Source: Dactylosporangium fulvum
GTDB lineage: Bacteria; Actinomycetota; Actinomycetes; Mycobacteriales; Micromonosporaceae
DNA length: 64,000 nt
Assembly: GCF_025137375.1 (NCBI RefSeq)
Contig: NZ_CP073720.1
Span: forward strand, 5,418,501-5,482,500
Direction: 5' to 3'
Shown here: positions 51,748-59,122 of the stretch, piece by piece
Layout: each line of letters starts with the position of its first letter
Position numbering within the stretch: the stretch's first letter is position 1
Notes under the pieces: generated by a model
The model's input: only the letters and a program-made list of their open reading frames with translations
Database searches by the model: none
Told to the model about the DNA's origin: nothing
Translations under genes and position numbers: made by a program

Positions 51748-51921
51748 GCCCGCATGGTGCGCCGCGACCGCCCGGGGTGTCTCCGGGTGGCCGGACCGGT
51801 CACCCGGACTGTCGCCATCCGCGGGTGGTCGCGGCGCGAAAGGCAGGTTGCCGGCGCCGGCCGCCGGGCGGATCCCGATTCGTGACGCAACCATGCCGAT
51901 GCGTCGACGGTCCCCGTCTGT

Positions 51922-52695
51922 ATGCGTAGCCTTGCAGTGGTCTTCAGCCTGCTCCTCCTGGCCGGGTGTGCCGGTGACCCCGCGCCCGCACCGGAGGCGT
52001 CCGCCGCACCCACCGCGGCCGCGGCGCCCAGCCCGACCGACCGCCGGTGCGTCGATCCGGAGCTCAACGACAAGCAGGTGACGTTCGCCGACACGAACGG
52101 GGTGTACCTCACCGGGTACGTGCTCGGCACCGGTCGGACCGCGCTGGTGCTCGCGGCGCAGGCCGCCGCCGACTCCTGCTCGTGGCTGTCATGGGCCAAA
52201 CAGCAGGCGGCCGCCGGCTACCGGGTCCTCGCGTTCGACTTCAACGGCGAGGGCCGCTCCCGGCGCGGCCCGGACTCGAAGGCGTCCGGCGACGTCGCCG
52301 CGGCGGCCGCGTTCGCCCGCGCGCAGGGCGCGACCGGCGTGGTGCTCATCGGCGCGTCGCGCGGCGGCACGGCCGTGCTGGTCGCCGCCGCCGGGCTGAC
52401 GCCGCCGCCGACCGCGGTCGTGGGCCTCTCCCCCGCGCCGAAGTACGCCGGGGAGAACGCCCTGGAGGCGGTGCCGCGGCTGACGGCGCCGGTGCTGTAC
52501 GTCGCGGCGGCCGGCGACAGCGGCTTCCCGGCCGACGCCCAGGCGATGTACGACGCCACCCCGGGCGACAAGCGCAAGCTGGCGATCGTCCCGGGCCGCC
52601 TGCACGGGACCGCGTTCGTGACGATCGCGGCCGCGGGCGCGCAGGAGGCGGCCGCGGCGGTCGACGCGTTCCTGAAGGCCCACGCCCCGGCCTGA
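51922..52695 (+). CDS. Alpha/beta-hydrolase lipoprotein
   Basis: The 257-residue protein has a lipoprotein signal peptide with lipobox LLAGC (Cys16), then an Ala/Pro/Thr-rich spacer and an alpha/beta-hydrolase fold with the nucleophile GASRGG, YRVLAFDFNGEGRS and a C-terminal GRLHGTAF with the catalytic His. It is predicted to be anchored outside the membrane as an esterase-like enzyme; the substrate is unknown. Confidence 0.88.
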   Translation: MRSLAVVFSLLLLAGCAGDPAPAPEASAAPTAAAAPSPTDRRCVDPELNDKQVTFADTNGVYLTGYVLGTGRTALVLAAQAAADSCSWLSWAKQQAAAGYRVLAFDFNGEGRSRRGPDSKASGDVAAAAAFARAQGATGVVLIGASRGGTAVLVAAAGLTPPPTAVVGLSPAPKYAGENALEAVPRLTAPVLYVAAAGDSGFPADAQAMYDATPGDKRKLAIVPGRLHGTAFVTIAAAGAQEAAAAVDAFLKAHAPA

Positions 52696-52723
52696 GGGCC
52701 GGCGCGCGGAAGCGCAGCGACGC

Positions 52724-52951
52724 TCAGGTGGCCTTCGTGTAGCGGTAGACCGAGAAGACGAAGTCGGGGCAGACGAGCTGGCAGGCGGTGCAGCCGGTGC
52801 AGCCGTCGTGCAGCTCCGGGTAGCGGTAGCCCTGCTCGTTGACCGCCGCCGACATCGACAGGACGTCGGGCGGGCAGGCGGCGATGCACAGCTCGCAGCC
52901 CTTGCACAGCTCGACGTCGATGACGAGCGTTCCCCGGGTGCCGCGGCTCAT
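52724..52951 (-). CDS. 2x[4Fe-4S] ferredoxin subunit of the oxidoreductase
   Basis: A 75-residue protein with two clusters: Cys16, 19, 22, 26 and Cys51, 54, 57, 61 (CxxCxxCxxxCP each). It is probably the delta-type subunit or the electron acceptor of the 2-oxoacid oxidoreductase encoded upstream. ATG 52951 has GGAGGA six bases upstream, supplied by the repeated cassette. Longer frames merely read through the repeats as (P)ERSGG. Confidence 0.92.
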   Translation of the reverse strand: MSRGTRGTLVIDVELCKGCELCIAACPPDVLSMSAAVNEQGYRYPELHDGCTGCTACQLVCPDFVFSVYRYTKAT

Positions 52952-52954
52952 GCG

Positions 52955-53056
52955 TCCTCCGCTTCGCTCCGGACCGGTCATGTGTCCTCCGCTCCGCTCC
53001 GGCCGCCTGACCTCCAGGCTGCGCTCATGATGACCGGCCCCTCCGCTTCGCTCCGG
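52955..53056. repeat. Three copies of an SD-bearing repeat upstream of ferredoxin
   Basis: On the + strand TCCTCCGCTTCGCTCCGG and variants lie at 52955-52972, 52985-53002 (one change) and 53039-53056 (one change). On the coding strand the unit ends in GGAGGA and is followed by ATG or CATGA, so each copy carries a ribosome-binding site. Only the first is used by a recognisable gene. Confidence 0.85.
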
Positions 53057-53061
53057 ATCGG

Positions 53062-53772
53062 TCATGCGCCGTCTCCTTCCAGCACGCGTGCGACGTCCGT
53101 CCACTCGGGGGTCCGCGTGCCGGACGGCGGGAAGACGCCCCTGCGGCGCAGGGCCCGGACCGCGTTGTCGGCCGTCAGGCGCAGGTGCGCCAGGGCCGCG
53201 GCACCGGCCGCCGCGACGTCGCCGTCGCGCAGGGCGACGTACTCGGCGTGCAGCGCGGCCCGCTCGTCGGGCAGGGCGTCGTCGATGGAGAAGCGGGCGG
53301 CGGCCGGCACGAGACCGCTGAACGTGCGCAGCAGCGCCCGCAGGTGGTTGCCGGCCCCGGCGACGTTGACCACGCGGCGGAACTCGCGCGCCAGGGCCTC
53401 GAACTCGCCGGGGTCGTCGCAGCCCGCGAGGGCCTCGTCGAGCTTGCCGAGGGCCTCGGCCACGGCGGGATCCCGGCGGGCGGCGACGCGGCGGTTGGTG
53501 AGGGCGCTCAGCATCCCGTACAACTCGAAGGCCTCGCGCACGGTCGAGTCGTCGAACTCGGCGACGAACGCGCGGCGGTAGTGGGCGCGCTCGACCAGCC
53601 CGTCGCGCTCCAGCTGGATCAGGCCCTCACGGACCGGGACCCGGCTGACCCCGAGCTCGGCGGCGATCTCGTCGAGGTCGAGCCGCTGGCCGCTGCGCAG
53701 CCGGCCGGTGAACAGCTGCTGGAGGATGTGGGCGGCGACCGCCTCGCTGGTGTTGGCGCGTTCGAGCGTCAT
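53062..53772 (-). CDS. GntR-family (FadR/FCD) regulator
   Basis: The 236-residue repressor has an N-terminal winged helix (LDEIAAELGVSRVPVREGLIQ) and the all-helical FCD ligand domain. It is embedded in the oxidoreductase operon between the beta subunit and the ferredoxin. FCD regulators bind palindromes of the TTGTATACAA kind with carboxylic-acid ligands; the matching site at 56302-56321 is in front of the operon and the divergent dehydrogenase. ATG 53772 has GGAGGA upstream, from the repeated cassette. Confidence 0.92.
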   Translation of the reverse strand: MTLERANTSEAVAAHILQQLFTGRLRSGQRLDLDEIAAELGVSRVPVREGLIQLERDGLVERAHYRRAFVAEFDDSTVREAFELYGMLSALTNRRVAARRDPAVAEALGKLDEALAGCDDPGEFEALAREFRRVVNVAGAGNHLRALLRTFSGLVPAAARFSIDDALPDERAALHAEYVALRDGDVAAAGAAALAHLRLTADNAVRALRRRGVFPPSGTRTPEWTDVARVLEGDGA

Positions 53773-53775
53773 GCG

Positions 53776-53848
53776 TCCTCCGCTTCGCTCCGGCCGCATG
53801 CCTTCCAGACTGAGCCCATGGTGACCGCCCTCCTCCGCTTCGCTCCGG
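53776..53848. repeat. Two copies of the SD-bearing repeat upstream of the GntR gene
   Basis: The 18-base unit occurs unchanged at 53776-53793 and 53831-53848. The span between them matches the spacer between the two copies at 52985-53056 (about 80 percent), so a unit of about 75 bp was duplicated at both intergenic junctions of the operon. Confidence 0.8.
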
Positions 53849-53854
53849 AACCGG

Positions 53855-54625
53855 TCACGGTGTCACCAGCTCGCCGAGCGGATAGGTCGCCTCCATCGTG
53901 CCGTGCTGGTAGGAGGGGCCCTCGGCGGTCGGCACGAACCAGCCGGTCGGGCACATGGTGAGGATCTCCACCAGGCTGAACCCGCCGCCGGCCAGCTGTG
54001 TCTCGAACGCCTTGCGGATCATGCGCTTCGCCTGCAGTACCGATGCCGCGTTCGACACGGCGCCGCGGGCCACGTATCCGACGCCCTGCAGCCCCGCCAC
54101 GAGGTCGGCGACCGGGATCGGGTAGCCGTGCGCGGCCGGGTCGCGACCCTCGATGCTGGTCTTCGTGCGCTGGCCGAGGACCGTCGTCGCGGTCTGCTGG
54201 CCGCCGGTGTCGCCGAAGACGCCGTTGTTGAGCATCACGCAGGTGATGTTCTCGCCGCGGGCGGCCGCGTGCAGCACCTCCTGGAGGCCCTCGTTGGCCA
54301 TGTCGCCGTCGCCCTGGAGCGTGAACACCGCGACGCCCGGGCGCACGCGTTTGATGCCGGTGGCGCAGGCCGGCGCGCGGCCGTGCAGGCACTGGAGGAC
54401 GTCGACGTCCATGATGCGCACGAAGCTGCCGTAGCAGCCGTGGCCGACGACGCCGATGGTCCGCTGCACGATGTCGAGCTCCTGCAGCACCTCCAGCAGG
54501 ATCCGCAGGGCGACGGGCTCACCGCAGCCGGGGCACAGCGAGTGCTCGCCGAGGATGAGGTTGGGCCGGAAGTCGGCGACCTGCCGGGCGTCGCGCAGCG
54601 GCGGCTGGCTGGTGTCGATGGTCAC
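53855..54625 (-). CDS. korB: 2-oxoacid:ferredoxin oxidoreductase, beta subunit
   Basis: The 256-residue thiamine-diphosphate subunit has HSLCPGCGEP for cluster binding, GDGDMANEGLQEVLHA to LNN as the TPP/Mg loop, and HGCYGSF and ACATGIK. It makes an acyl-CoA from a 2-oxoacid and CoA, reducing ferredoxin, with korA and korC. The substrate (2-oxoglutarate, branched-chain or aromatic) cannot be decided. The GTG start overlaps the korA stop (GTGA), with GGAGG upstream. Confidence 0.93.
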   Translation of the reverse strand: MTIDTSQPPLRDARQVADFRPNLILGEHSLCPGCGEPVALRILLEVLQELDIVQRTIGVVGHGCYGSFVRIMDVDVLQCLHGRAPACATGIKRVRPGVAVFTLQGDGDMANEGLQEVLHAAARGENITCVMLNNGVFGDTGGQQTATTVLGQRTKTSIEGRDPAAHGYPIPVADLVAGLQGVGYVARGAVSNAASVLQAKRMIRKAFETQLAGGGFSLVEILTMCPTGWFVPTAEGPSYQHGTMEATYPLGELVTP

Positions 54626-55683
54626 GTCGCCTCCAGGATTCGTCGGCGGATCACGGGCGCGTCGAGCAGCGGGCCGTACGACAGGCCGGACTCGGCGATG
54701 CTGACCCCGCCGATGAACCGCACGGTCCGCCGGTCGGCGGCGTGCATGCGCACGTCGTCGAGCATCTGCCCGGCGTTGAGCTCGAAGACCAGGACCCGCT
54801 TCGCGGTGCGGGTGGCCTCCTCCAGGGCGTCGCCGGGGAACGGCCACAGCGTCACCGGCCGGAACCAGCCGATGCGGTGCCCCTCGGCGCGCAGCTCGCC
54901 GACGACGTGCTCGACGAACTTCGCCGCGGAGCCGAACGCGACGACCACCGTCTCGGCGTCCGCCACGTCGGACTGCTCGTGGCGGGCCTCAAGGCCGGCG
55001 ATCCGGTCGAACTTCTCGGCGATCGCCCGCCAGTGGCCGTCGGGGCCGGGGCCCGGGTCGGTGGCCTTGCCCATCGCCCAGGTCCACACCTGCCTGCTGC
55101 GGCCGGTGCCGCCGCCGGTCCCGTCCAGGGCCCAGTCCTTCGGCGGCAGCTCGCCGTGGTCGATCGGGTGGATGTCGACGCCGACGCGGGTCTGCGCGAG
55201 GAGCGGGTCACCGTACAGCATCACGGGTGCCCGGTGCTTGTCGGCGAGGTGGAACAGCAGCTGGGTGTGCTCGACCGCCTCCGGCACGTCCTTCGGCGCG
55301 AGCGTGATGGTGCGGTAGTCGCCCCAGCCGCCGCCGCGGGTGGCCTGGAAGTAGTCCTGCTGGTTGCGGGCCAGGTTGAACACGACGAACGGCGTCTCGT
55401 TGAGCGCGGCCTCGGCGATCGCCTCCTGCATCAGGGCGATGCCCTGGCCGCACGAGCCGGTCGCGGCGCGGGTCCCGGCCGCGGCGGCGCCGAGCGTCAT
55501 GTTGACGCCCTCGATCTCGCTCTCCGCGTTGAGGCACACCCCGCCGGCGGCCGGCATGCGCCGGGACATCTCCTCCAGGAGGCCGGTGAACGGCGACATC
55601 GGATAACCGGCGAAGAACCGGCAGCCGGCGGCGATCGCGGCCTCGGCGATGGCGGCGCCGCCCTCGAGCAGTTCGAGCGTCAT
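54622..55683 (-). CDS. korA: 2-oxoacid:ferredoxin oxidoreductase, alpha subunit
   Basis: The 353-residue alpha subunit is of the KorA/VorB type (domains I and II only). The conserved opening FFAGYPMSPFTGLLEEM, AESEIEGVNMTLGAAAAGTR, GSCGQGIALMQEAI and the ARNQQDYFQATRGGGWGDY block are present. The gamma domain is a separate gene. The ATGA start overlaps the korC stop. With beta and gamma it forms the CoA-acylating enzyme that works with ferredoxin. Confidence 0.93.
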   Translation of the reverse strand: MTLELLEGGAAIAEAAIAAGCRFFAGYPMSPFTGLLEEMSRRMPAAGGVCLNAESEIEGVNMTLGAAAAGTRAATGSCGQGIALMQEAIAEAALNETPFVVFNLARNQQDYFQATRGGGWGDYRTITLAPKDVPEAVEHTQLLFHLADKHRAPVMLYGDPLLAQTRVGVDIHPIDHGELPPKDWALDGTGGGTGRSRQVWTWAMGKATDPGPGPDGHWRAIAEKFDRIAGLEARHEQSDVADAETVVVAFGSAAKFVEHVVGELRAEGHRIGWFRPVTLWPFPGDALEEATRTAKRVLVFELNAGQMLDDVRMHAADRRTVRFIGGVSIAESGLSYGPLLDAPVIRRRILEAT

Positions 55684-56279
55684 CGGGCGGCCTCCGTGAG
55701 GGCGGCGGCGCCGGCCCGCAGGGCGCGGACGTTCGCCTCGGCGTGCTGGCGGCGGTACGGCGGGAGCAGCTCGGTCATCGCGTCCTCCAGCGACTGCGGC
55801 GCGACGGTCCGCGTGACGGCGTTGTAGGCGCCCAGCAGGACGAACCCGGCGGCGTTCGGCGCCTCGGCCTCCTTCGCGACGCGCCTGGCGTCGACGGTGA
55901 CGATCCGCAGGTCGTCGCGGAACGCGCCGGGGTCGACGAGGGGCACGTTGACCACGACGAGGGCCCCGGGCCGGAGCCGCTCCTCGACGTGCTCGGCAAA
56001 CCTGTGGTGGGCGAAGATCGCGGATCCGGCGGACGGCAGGATCGGCAGGGCCCGCAGCGGCTGGTCCCCGACGACGACGGCGGCCTTGGACGGCCCGCCG
56101 CGCATCTCGCCGCCGTAGTCCGCGGCGAGCATCGCGTATCGGCCCTCCCTGGTGGCGGCGAGCGCCAGGGTCTTGGCGAGCAGCTGGATGCCCTGCCCGC
56201 CGATCCCGGTGACCATCAGCTCCCGTTCGGCGGACCCGCTGTCCGGGCGGGTGTCCCGCACGGTGGGCTCGTCCTCCAT
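55680..56279 (-). CDS. korC: 2-oxoacid:ferredoxin oxidoreductase, gamma subunit
   Basis: The 199-residue gamma subunit has GIGGQGIQLLAKTLALAA near the beginning, YGGEMRGGPSKAAVVV and a VVNVPLVDP strand. It is the first gene of the oxidoreductase operon. ATG 56279 follows GGGAGGCCGC. The gamma, alpha and beta genes are overlapping by four bases each, so their synthesis is coupled. Confidence 0.92.
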   Translation of the reverse strand: MEDEPTVRDTRPDSGSAERELMVTGIGGQGIQLLAKTLALAATREGRYAMLAADYGGEMRGGPSKAAVVVGDQPLRALPILPSAGSAIFAHHRFAEHVEERLRPGALVVVNVPLVDPGAFRDDLRIVTVDARRVAKEAEAPNAAGFVLLGAYNAVTRTVAPQSLEDAMTELLPPYRRQHAEANVRALRAGAAALTEAAR

Positions 56280-56301
56280 GCGGCCTCCCTTGACGTGGTT
56301 T

Positions 56302-56321
56302 AGATATTGAATACAAAATCT
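56302..56321. promoter_or_regulatory. GntR-type palindromic operator
   Basis: AGATATTGAATACAAAATCT is symmetric at 16 of 20 positions around a TTGNATNCAA core, the pattern of GntR/FCD sites. It lies between the divergent oxidoreductase operon and the MDR dehydrogenase gene, 23 and 41 bases from the starts. The GntR protein encoded in the operon is the natural ligand. Confidence 0.7.
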
Positions 56322-56361
56322 GATTCCACCGTCAAGAGAGCAACCGAGGGGAGGTCGCGGG

Positions 56362-57498
56362 ATGCGGGCGCTCGTCATGCGTGGCTTCGGCGACGTGGCC
56401 GTCGAAGAGGTGCCCGACCCCGTGCCGGGGCCGGGCGAAGTGGTGATCGACGTGGCCTGCGTGCAGCCGAGCGTCACCGAGTGCATGCTCCTCGCCGGCG
56501 AGCCGGTCGCCATGCACGCCGTGCTCGCCGCCCGGCTCGCCGAGGGCCCGACCCGGTTCGGCGGCCACGAGTTCGCGGGCGTGATCCGCGACGTCGGCCC
56601 GCCCGGTGACGGCCACGCCCCACCGGGCGGCGGGCCGCGGCCCGGTGACCGGGTCACCGCCGTCGAGACGGCCGCGTGCGGCCGGTGCGCCGCGTGCCGG
56701 CGGGACCGGCCCGACGCCTGCCCCCGGTCCCAGGTGCTCGGGTTCAGCACACCCGGGGCGTTCGCCGAGCGGGTGCTCGTGCCCGCGAAGACCGTCGTCA
56801 CCGTGCCGGACGGGGTCAGCGCCTCGGAGGCGGCCGCCGTGCAGCCGCTCGCCGGGGCCGTCCACGGGCACGCGCTCGCCGACGTGCGGCCGGGCGAGAC
56901 CGTCCTGATCCTCGGCGCCGGCGTCATGGGTCTCCTGCACACGCAGGTCGCCCGGCGTGGCGGGGCCGGGCTCGTCGTCGTGACCGGGCGGAGCGCCGCG
57001 AAGCGCGACCTCGCCCGGCTGGCCGGAGCCGACCTGGTCCTGGACGCCGCCGACGACGTCGAGGCCGCCGTCCGTGACGCCACCGACGGCATCGGCGCCG
57101 ACGTGGTCTTCGAGACCGCCGGCGGCGCGCCGGACGCCGGCCTGGCCGGGACGTCCACCCTCGACCTCGCCGCCCGCTGTGTCCGCCGGGGCGGGCGTAT
57201 CGTCATGGTGGCGGTACTGCCCGAGCACGCGCCCGCCCCGCTCGGCCTGCTCCGGGAGCGTTCGGCCGCGCTGCTGCACCCGCGGTCCGGCGCGGGCGGC
57301 TACGCACCGGGCAGCGGCGCCTTCGAGCACGCGCTGCGGCTCGTGCGCCGCGGTGACGTGGACGTCGCCGGGCTGGTCACGCACCGGCTCGACGGGATCG
57401 ACGCGCTGCCGAAGGCGCTGGAGATCACGCGGGACAAGGCGGCGTACGGCGCGCTCGGCCCCGCCCAGGTGGACCTGTTCGACTGGACGCGCGCATGA
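56362..57498 (+). CDS. MDR zinc-type alcohol dehydrogenase family protein
   Basis: The 378-residue medium-chain dehydrogenase has a GroES-like domain with GHE (69-70) and a four-Cys structural zinc loop (CGRCAACRRDRPDAC), then a Rossmann domain VLILGAGVMGLLH. The catalytic-zinc Cys, normally the fourth residue of GICGSD, is Pro36 here (CVQPSVTE), so activity on the usual alcohols may be altered. GGGGAGG precedes the ATG. It overlaps the acyl-CoA ligase by four bases. The pathway context suggests oxidation of a hydroxyacyl or alcohol intermediate. Confidence 0.88.
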   Translation: MRALVMRGFGDVAVEEVPDPVPGPGEVVIDVACVQPSVTECMLLAGEPVAMHAVLAARLAEGPTRFGGHEFAGVIRDVGPPGDGHAPPGGGPRPGDRVTAVETAACGRCAACRRDRPDACPRSQVLGFSTPGAFAERVLVPAKTVVTVPDGVSASEAAAVQPLAGAVHGHALADVRPGETVLILGAGVMGLLHTQVARRGGAGLVVVTGRSAAKRDLARLAGADLVLDAADDVEAAVRDATDGIGADVVFETAGGAPDAGLAGTSTLDLAARCVRRGGRIVMVAVLPEHAPAPLGLLRERSAALLHPRSGAGGYAPGSGAFEHALRLVRRGDVDVAGLVTHRLDGIDALPKALEITRDKAAYGALGPAQVDLFDWTRA

Positions 57499-58925
57499 GC
57501 CTGCTGATCGGCGACATCGTGACCCTGGCCGCGTTGACCGCACCCGGCGAGCTCGCGGCGACGCTCGGCACCGAGCAGATCACGTTCCGGGAGCTGGACG
57601 AGGCGGCGGACCGCACGGCCAACGCGCTCGTGGGGCTCGGCATCGGCCCCGGGGACACCGTCCTGTGGTGTGCCACCCCGACGCTGCGGGCGCTGGACGT
57701 GTTCGTGGCGTGCGCGCGGGTCGGCGCGGTGTTCGCGCCGGTGAACCCGGGACTGCCGGTGGCGGAGCGGGACCGCGTGCGGTCCTATGTCGACCCGAAG
57801 CTGGTGGTGTCCGACGCGGACTTCACCGAGCCGTGCCTGCGCCCGGCGGACCTCGACGGCGGTGCGCGGGCCTTCGCGCGGCGGACGCTGGACGACGGCG
57901 ATCCGCACATCCTGTACCTCACCAGCGGCAGCACCGGCCGGCCGAAGGGCGCGCTGGTGAGCCACCGGGCCAGCTGGCTGCGGGCGGCACCGGGCGGCGG
58001 CACGTTCACCACGGGGCTGCGCGGGCACGGCGGCGTGGTGTGCACGTTCCCGCTGTACCACTACGGCGGCTGGCACTACGTGATGGAGGCGTGGCAGCAT
58101 CGGACCGCCGTGCACCTGGTCCGCCGGGCCGACGCCGCCGACATGATCGACGTCGTCCAGCGGCGCCGCCCCTCGGCGCTGTACTGCATCCCGGCGGTCT
58201 GGGAACGCCTGCTGGACCCCGAGCACCGCCACGCCGACCTGCGGTCGCTGCTGCACGCCGACACCGGCACGTCGAGCGTCGCCGCCGACCTGGTCGAGCG
58301 GATCAAGGCCCGGCTGCCCGGGACGACGACCACGATCCTCTACGGTTCCACGGAGGCCGGCCGCATGGCGGCGCTGCACGACTGGGACCTGGCCCGCAAG
58401 CCCGGCAGCGTCGGCCGCGCCGCGACGCCCAACGCGCTGTGGGTCGCCGAGGACGGCGAGGTCTGCGTGCGCGGCCCGGCGGTGATGTCGGGCTACCTCG
58501 GTGCGGCGCCGCTGGAGGGCGAGTACCGCTCCGGCGACCTCGGGCAGCTGGACGACGAGGGATACCTGTACCTGACGGGCCGCACGCGTGAGGTCATCCG
58601 CACCGGTGGGGAGGCGGTGGGCCCGGCCGAGGTCGAGCACGCGCTGCGCGACCTGCCGGGCGTGCTCGACGTGGCGGTCGTCGGGGTGCCGGACTCGAAA
58701 TGGGGCGAACTGGTGTGCGCCGTCTTCGTGCTGCCGGACGGTTCGCCGGCCCCGTCGGTGGCGGAGATACGGTCGCACGTGGCCGGCCGCCTGGCGTCGT
58801 TCCAGGTGCCACGGTTGGTGACGACGGTGCGGTCGATCCCGCGTACCCCGGCGACCGGCCAGATCCAGCGCACGCGCCTGCGCGAGGAGGTGCTGGCGGC
58901 CTGTTCCGACCCGGCGCCGAAGTAG
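57495..58925 (+). CDS. AMP-dependent acyl-CoA ligase
   Basis: The 476-residue ANL-superfamily enzyme has the P-loop YLTSGSTGRPKG, A5 YGSTEAG, A7 YRSGDLGQLDDEG and A10 ATGQIQRTRL; the last Lys, needed for adenylation, appears to be replaced or shifted (QIQRTRLRE). It converts a carboxylic acid plus CoA and ATP to an acyl-CoA. It is translationally coupled to the dehydrogenase and is shorter than typical (about 510). Substrate unknown. Confidence 0.88.
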   Translation: MSLLIGDIVTLAALTAPGELAATLGTEQITFRELDEAADRTANALVGLGIGPGDTVLWCATPTLRALDVFVACARVGAVFAPVNPGLPVAERDRVRSYVDPKLVVSDADFTEPCLRPADLDGGARAFARRTLDDGDPHILYLTSGSTGRPKGALVSHRASWLRAAPGGGTFTTGLRGHGGVVCTFPLYHYGGWHYVMEAWQHRTAVHLVRRADAADMIDVVQRRRPSALYCIPAVWERLLDPEHRHADLRSLLHADTGTSSVAADLVERIKARLPGTTTTILYGSTEAGRMAALHDWDLARKPGSVGRAATPNALWVAEDGEVCVRGPAVMSGYLGAAPLEGEYRSGDLGQLDDEGYLYLTGRTREVIRTGGEAVGPAEVEHALRDLPGVLDVAVVGVPDSKWGELVCAVFVLPDGSPAPSVAEIRSHVAGRLASFQVPRLVTTVRSIPRTPATGQIQRTRLREEVLAACSDPAPK

Positions 58926-59122
58926 GTCCGCCGGTCCAGGGTCACGGCCCTCATCCCTGGTGCGGCGGGGCGACGCCCCAGCCCCACCGGGGCCGCCGGG
59001 ACCTGGGCACCGTGCCGCCTCACGCAGGCCCGCTACGACCGGGGCGCCGCACGGGCCGCCCGCACCGGCGTGCCGATGCGGGCGGCCGGCGCGGCGCCCG
59101 TGACGGCACCGGCGAGCCGGGA

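Noticed and set aside
52955..53104. A longer ferredoxin with an N-terminal (P)ERSGG extension
   Set aside because: The extension is only the repeated cassette read through. ATG 52951 has a proper Shine-Dalgarno and begins just before the conserved cluster-binding region.
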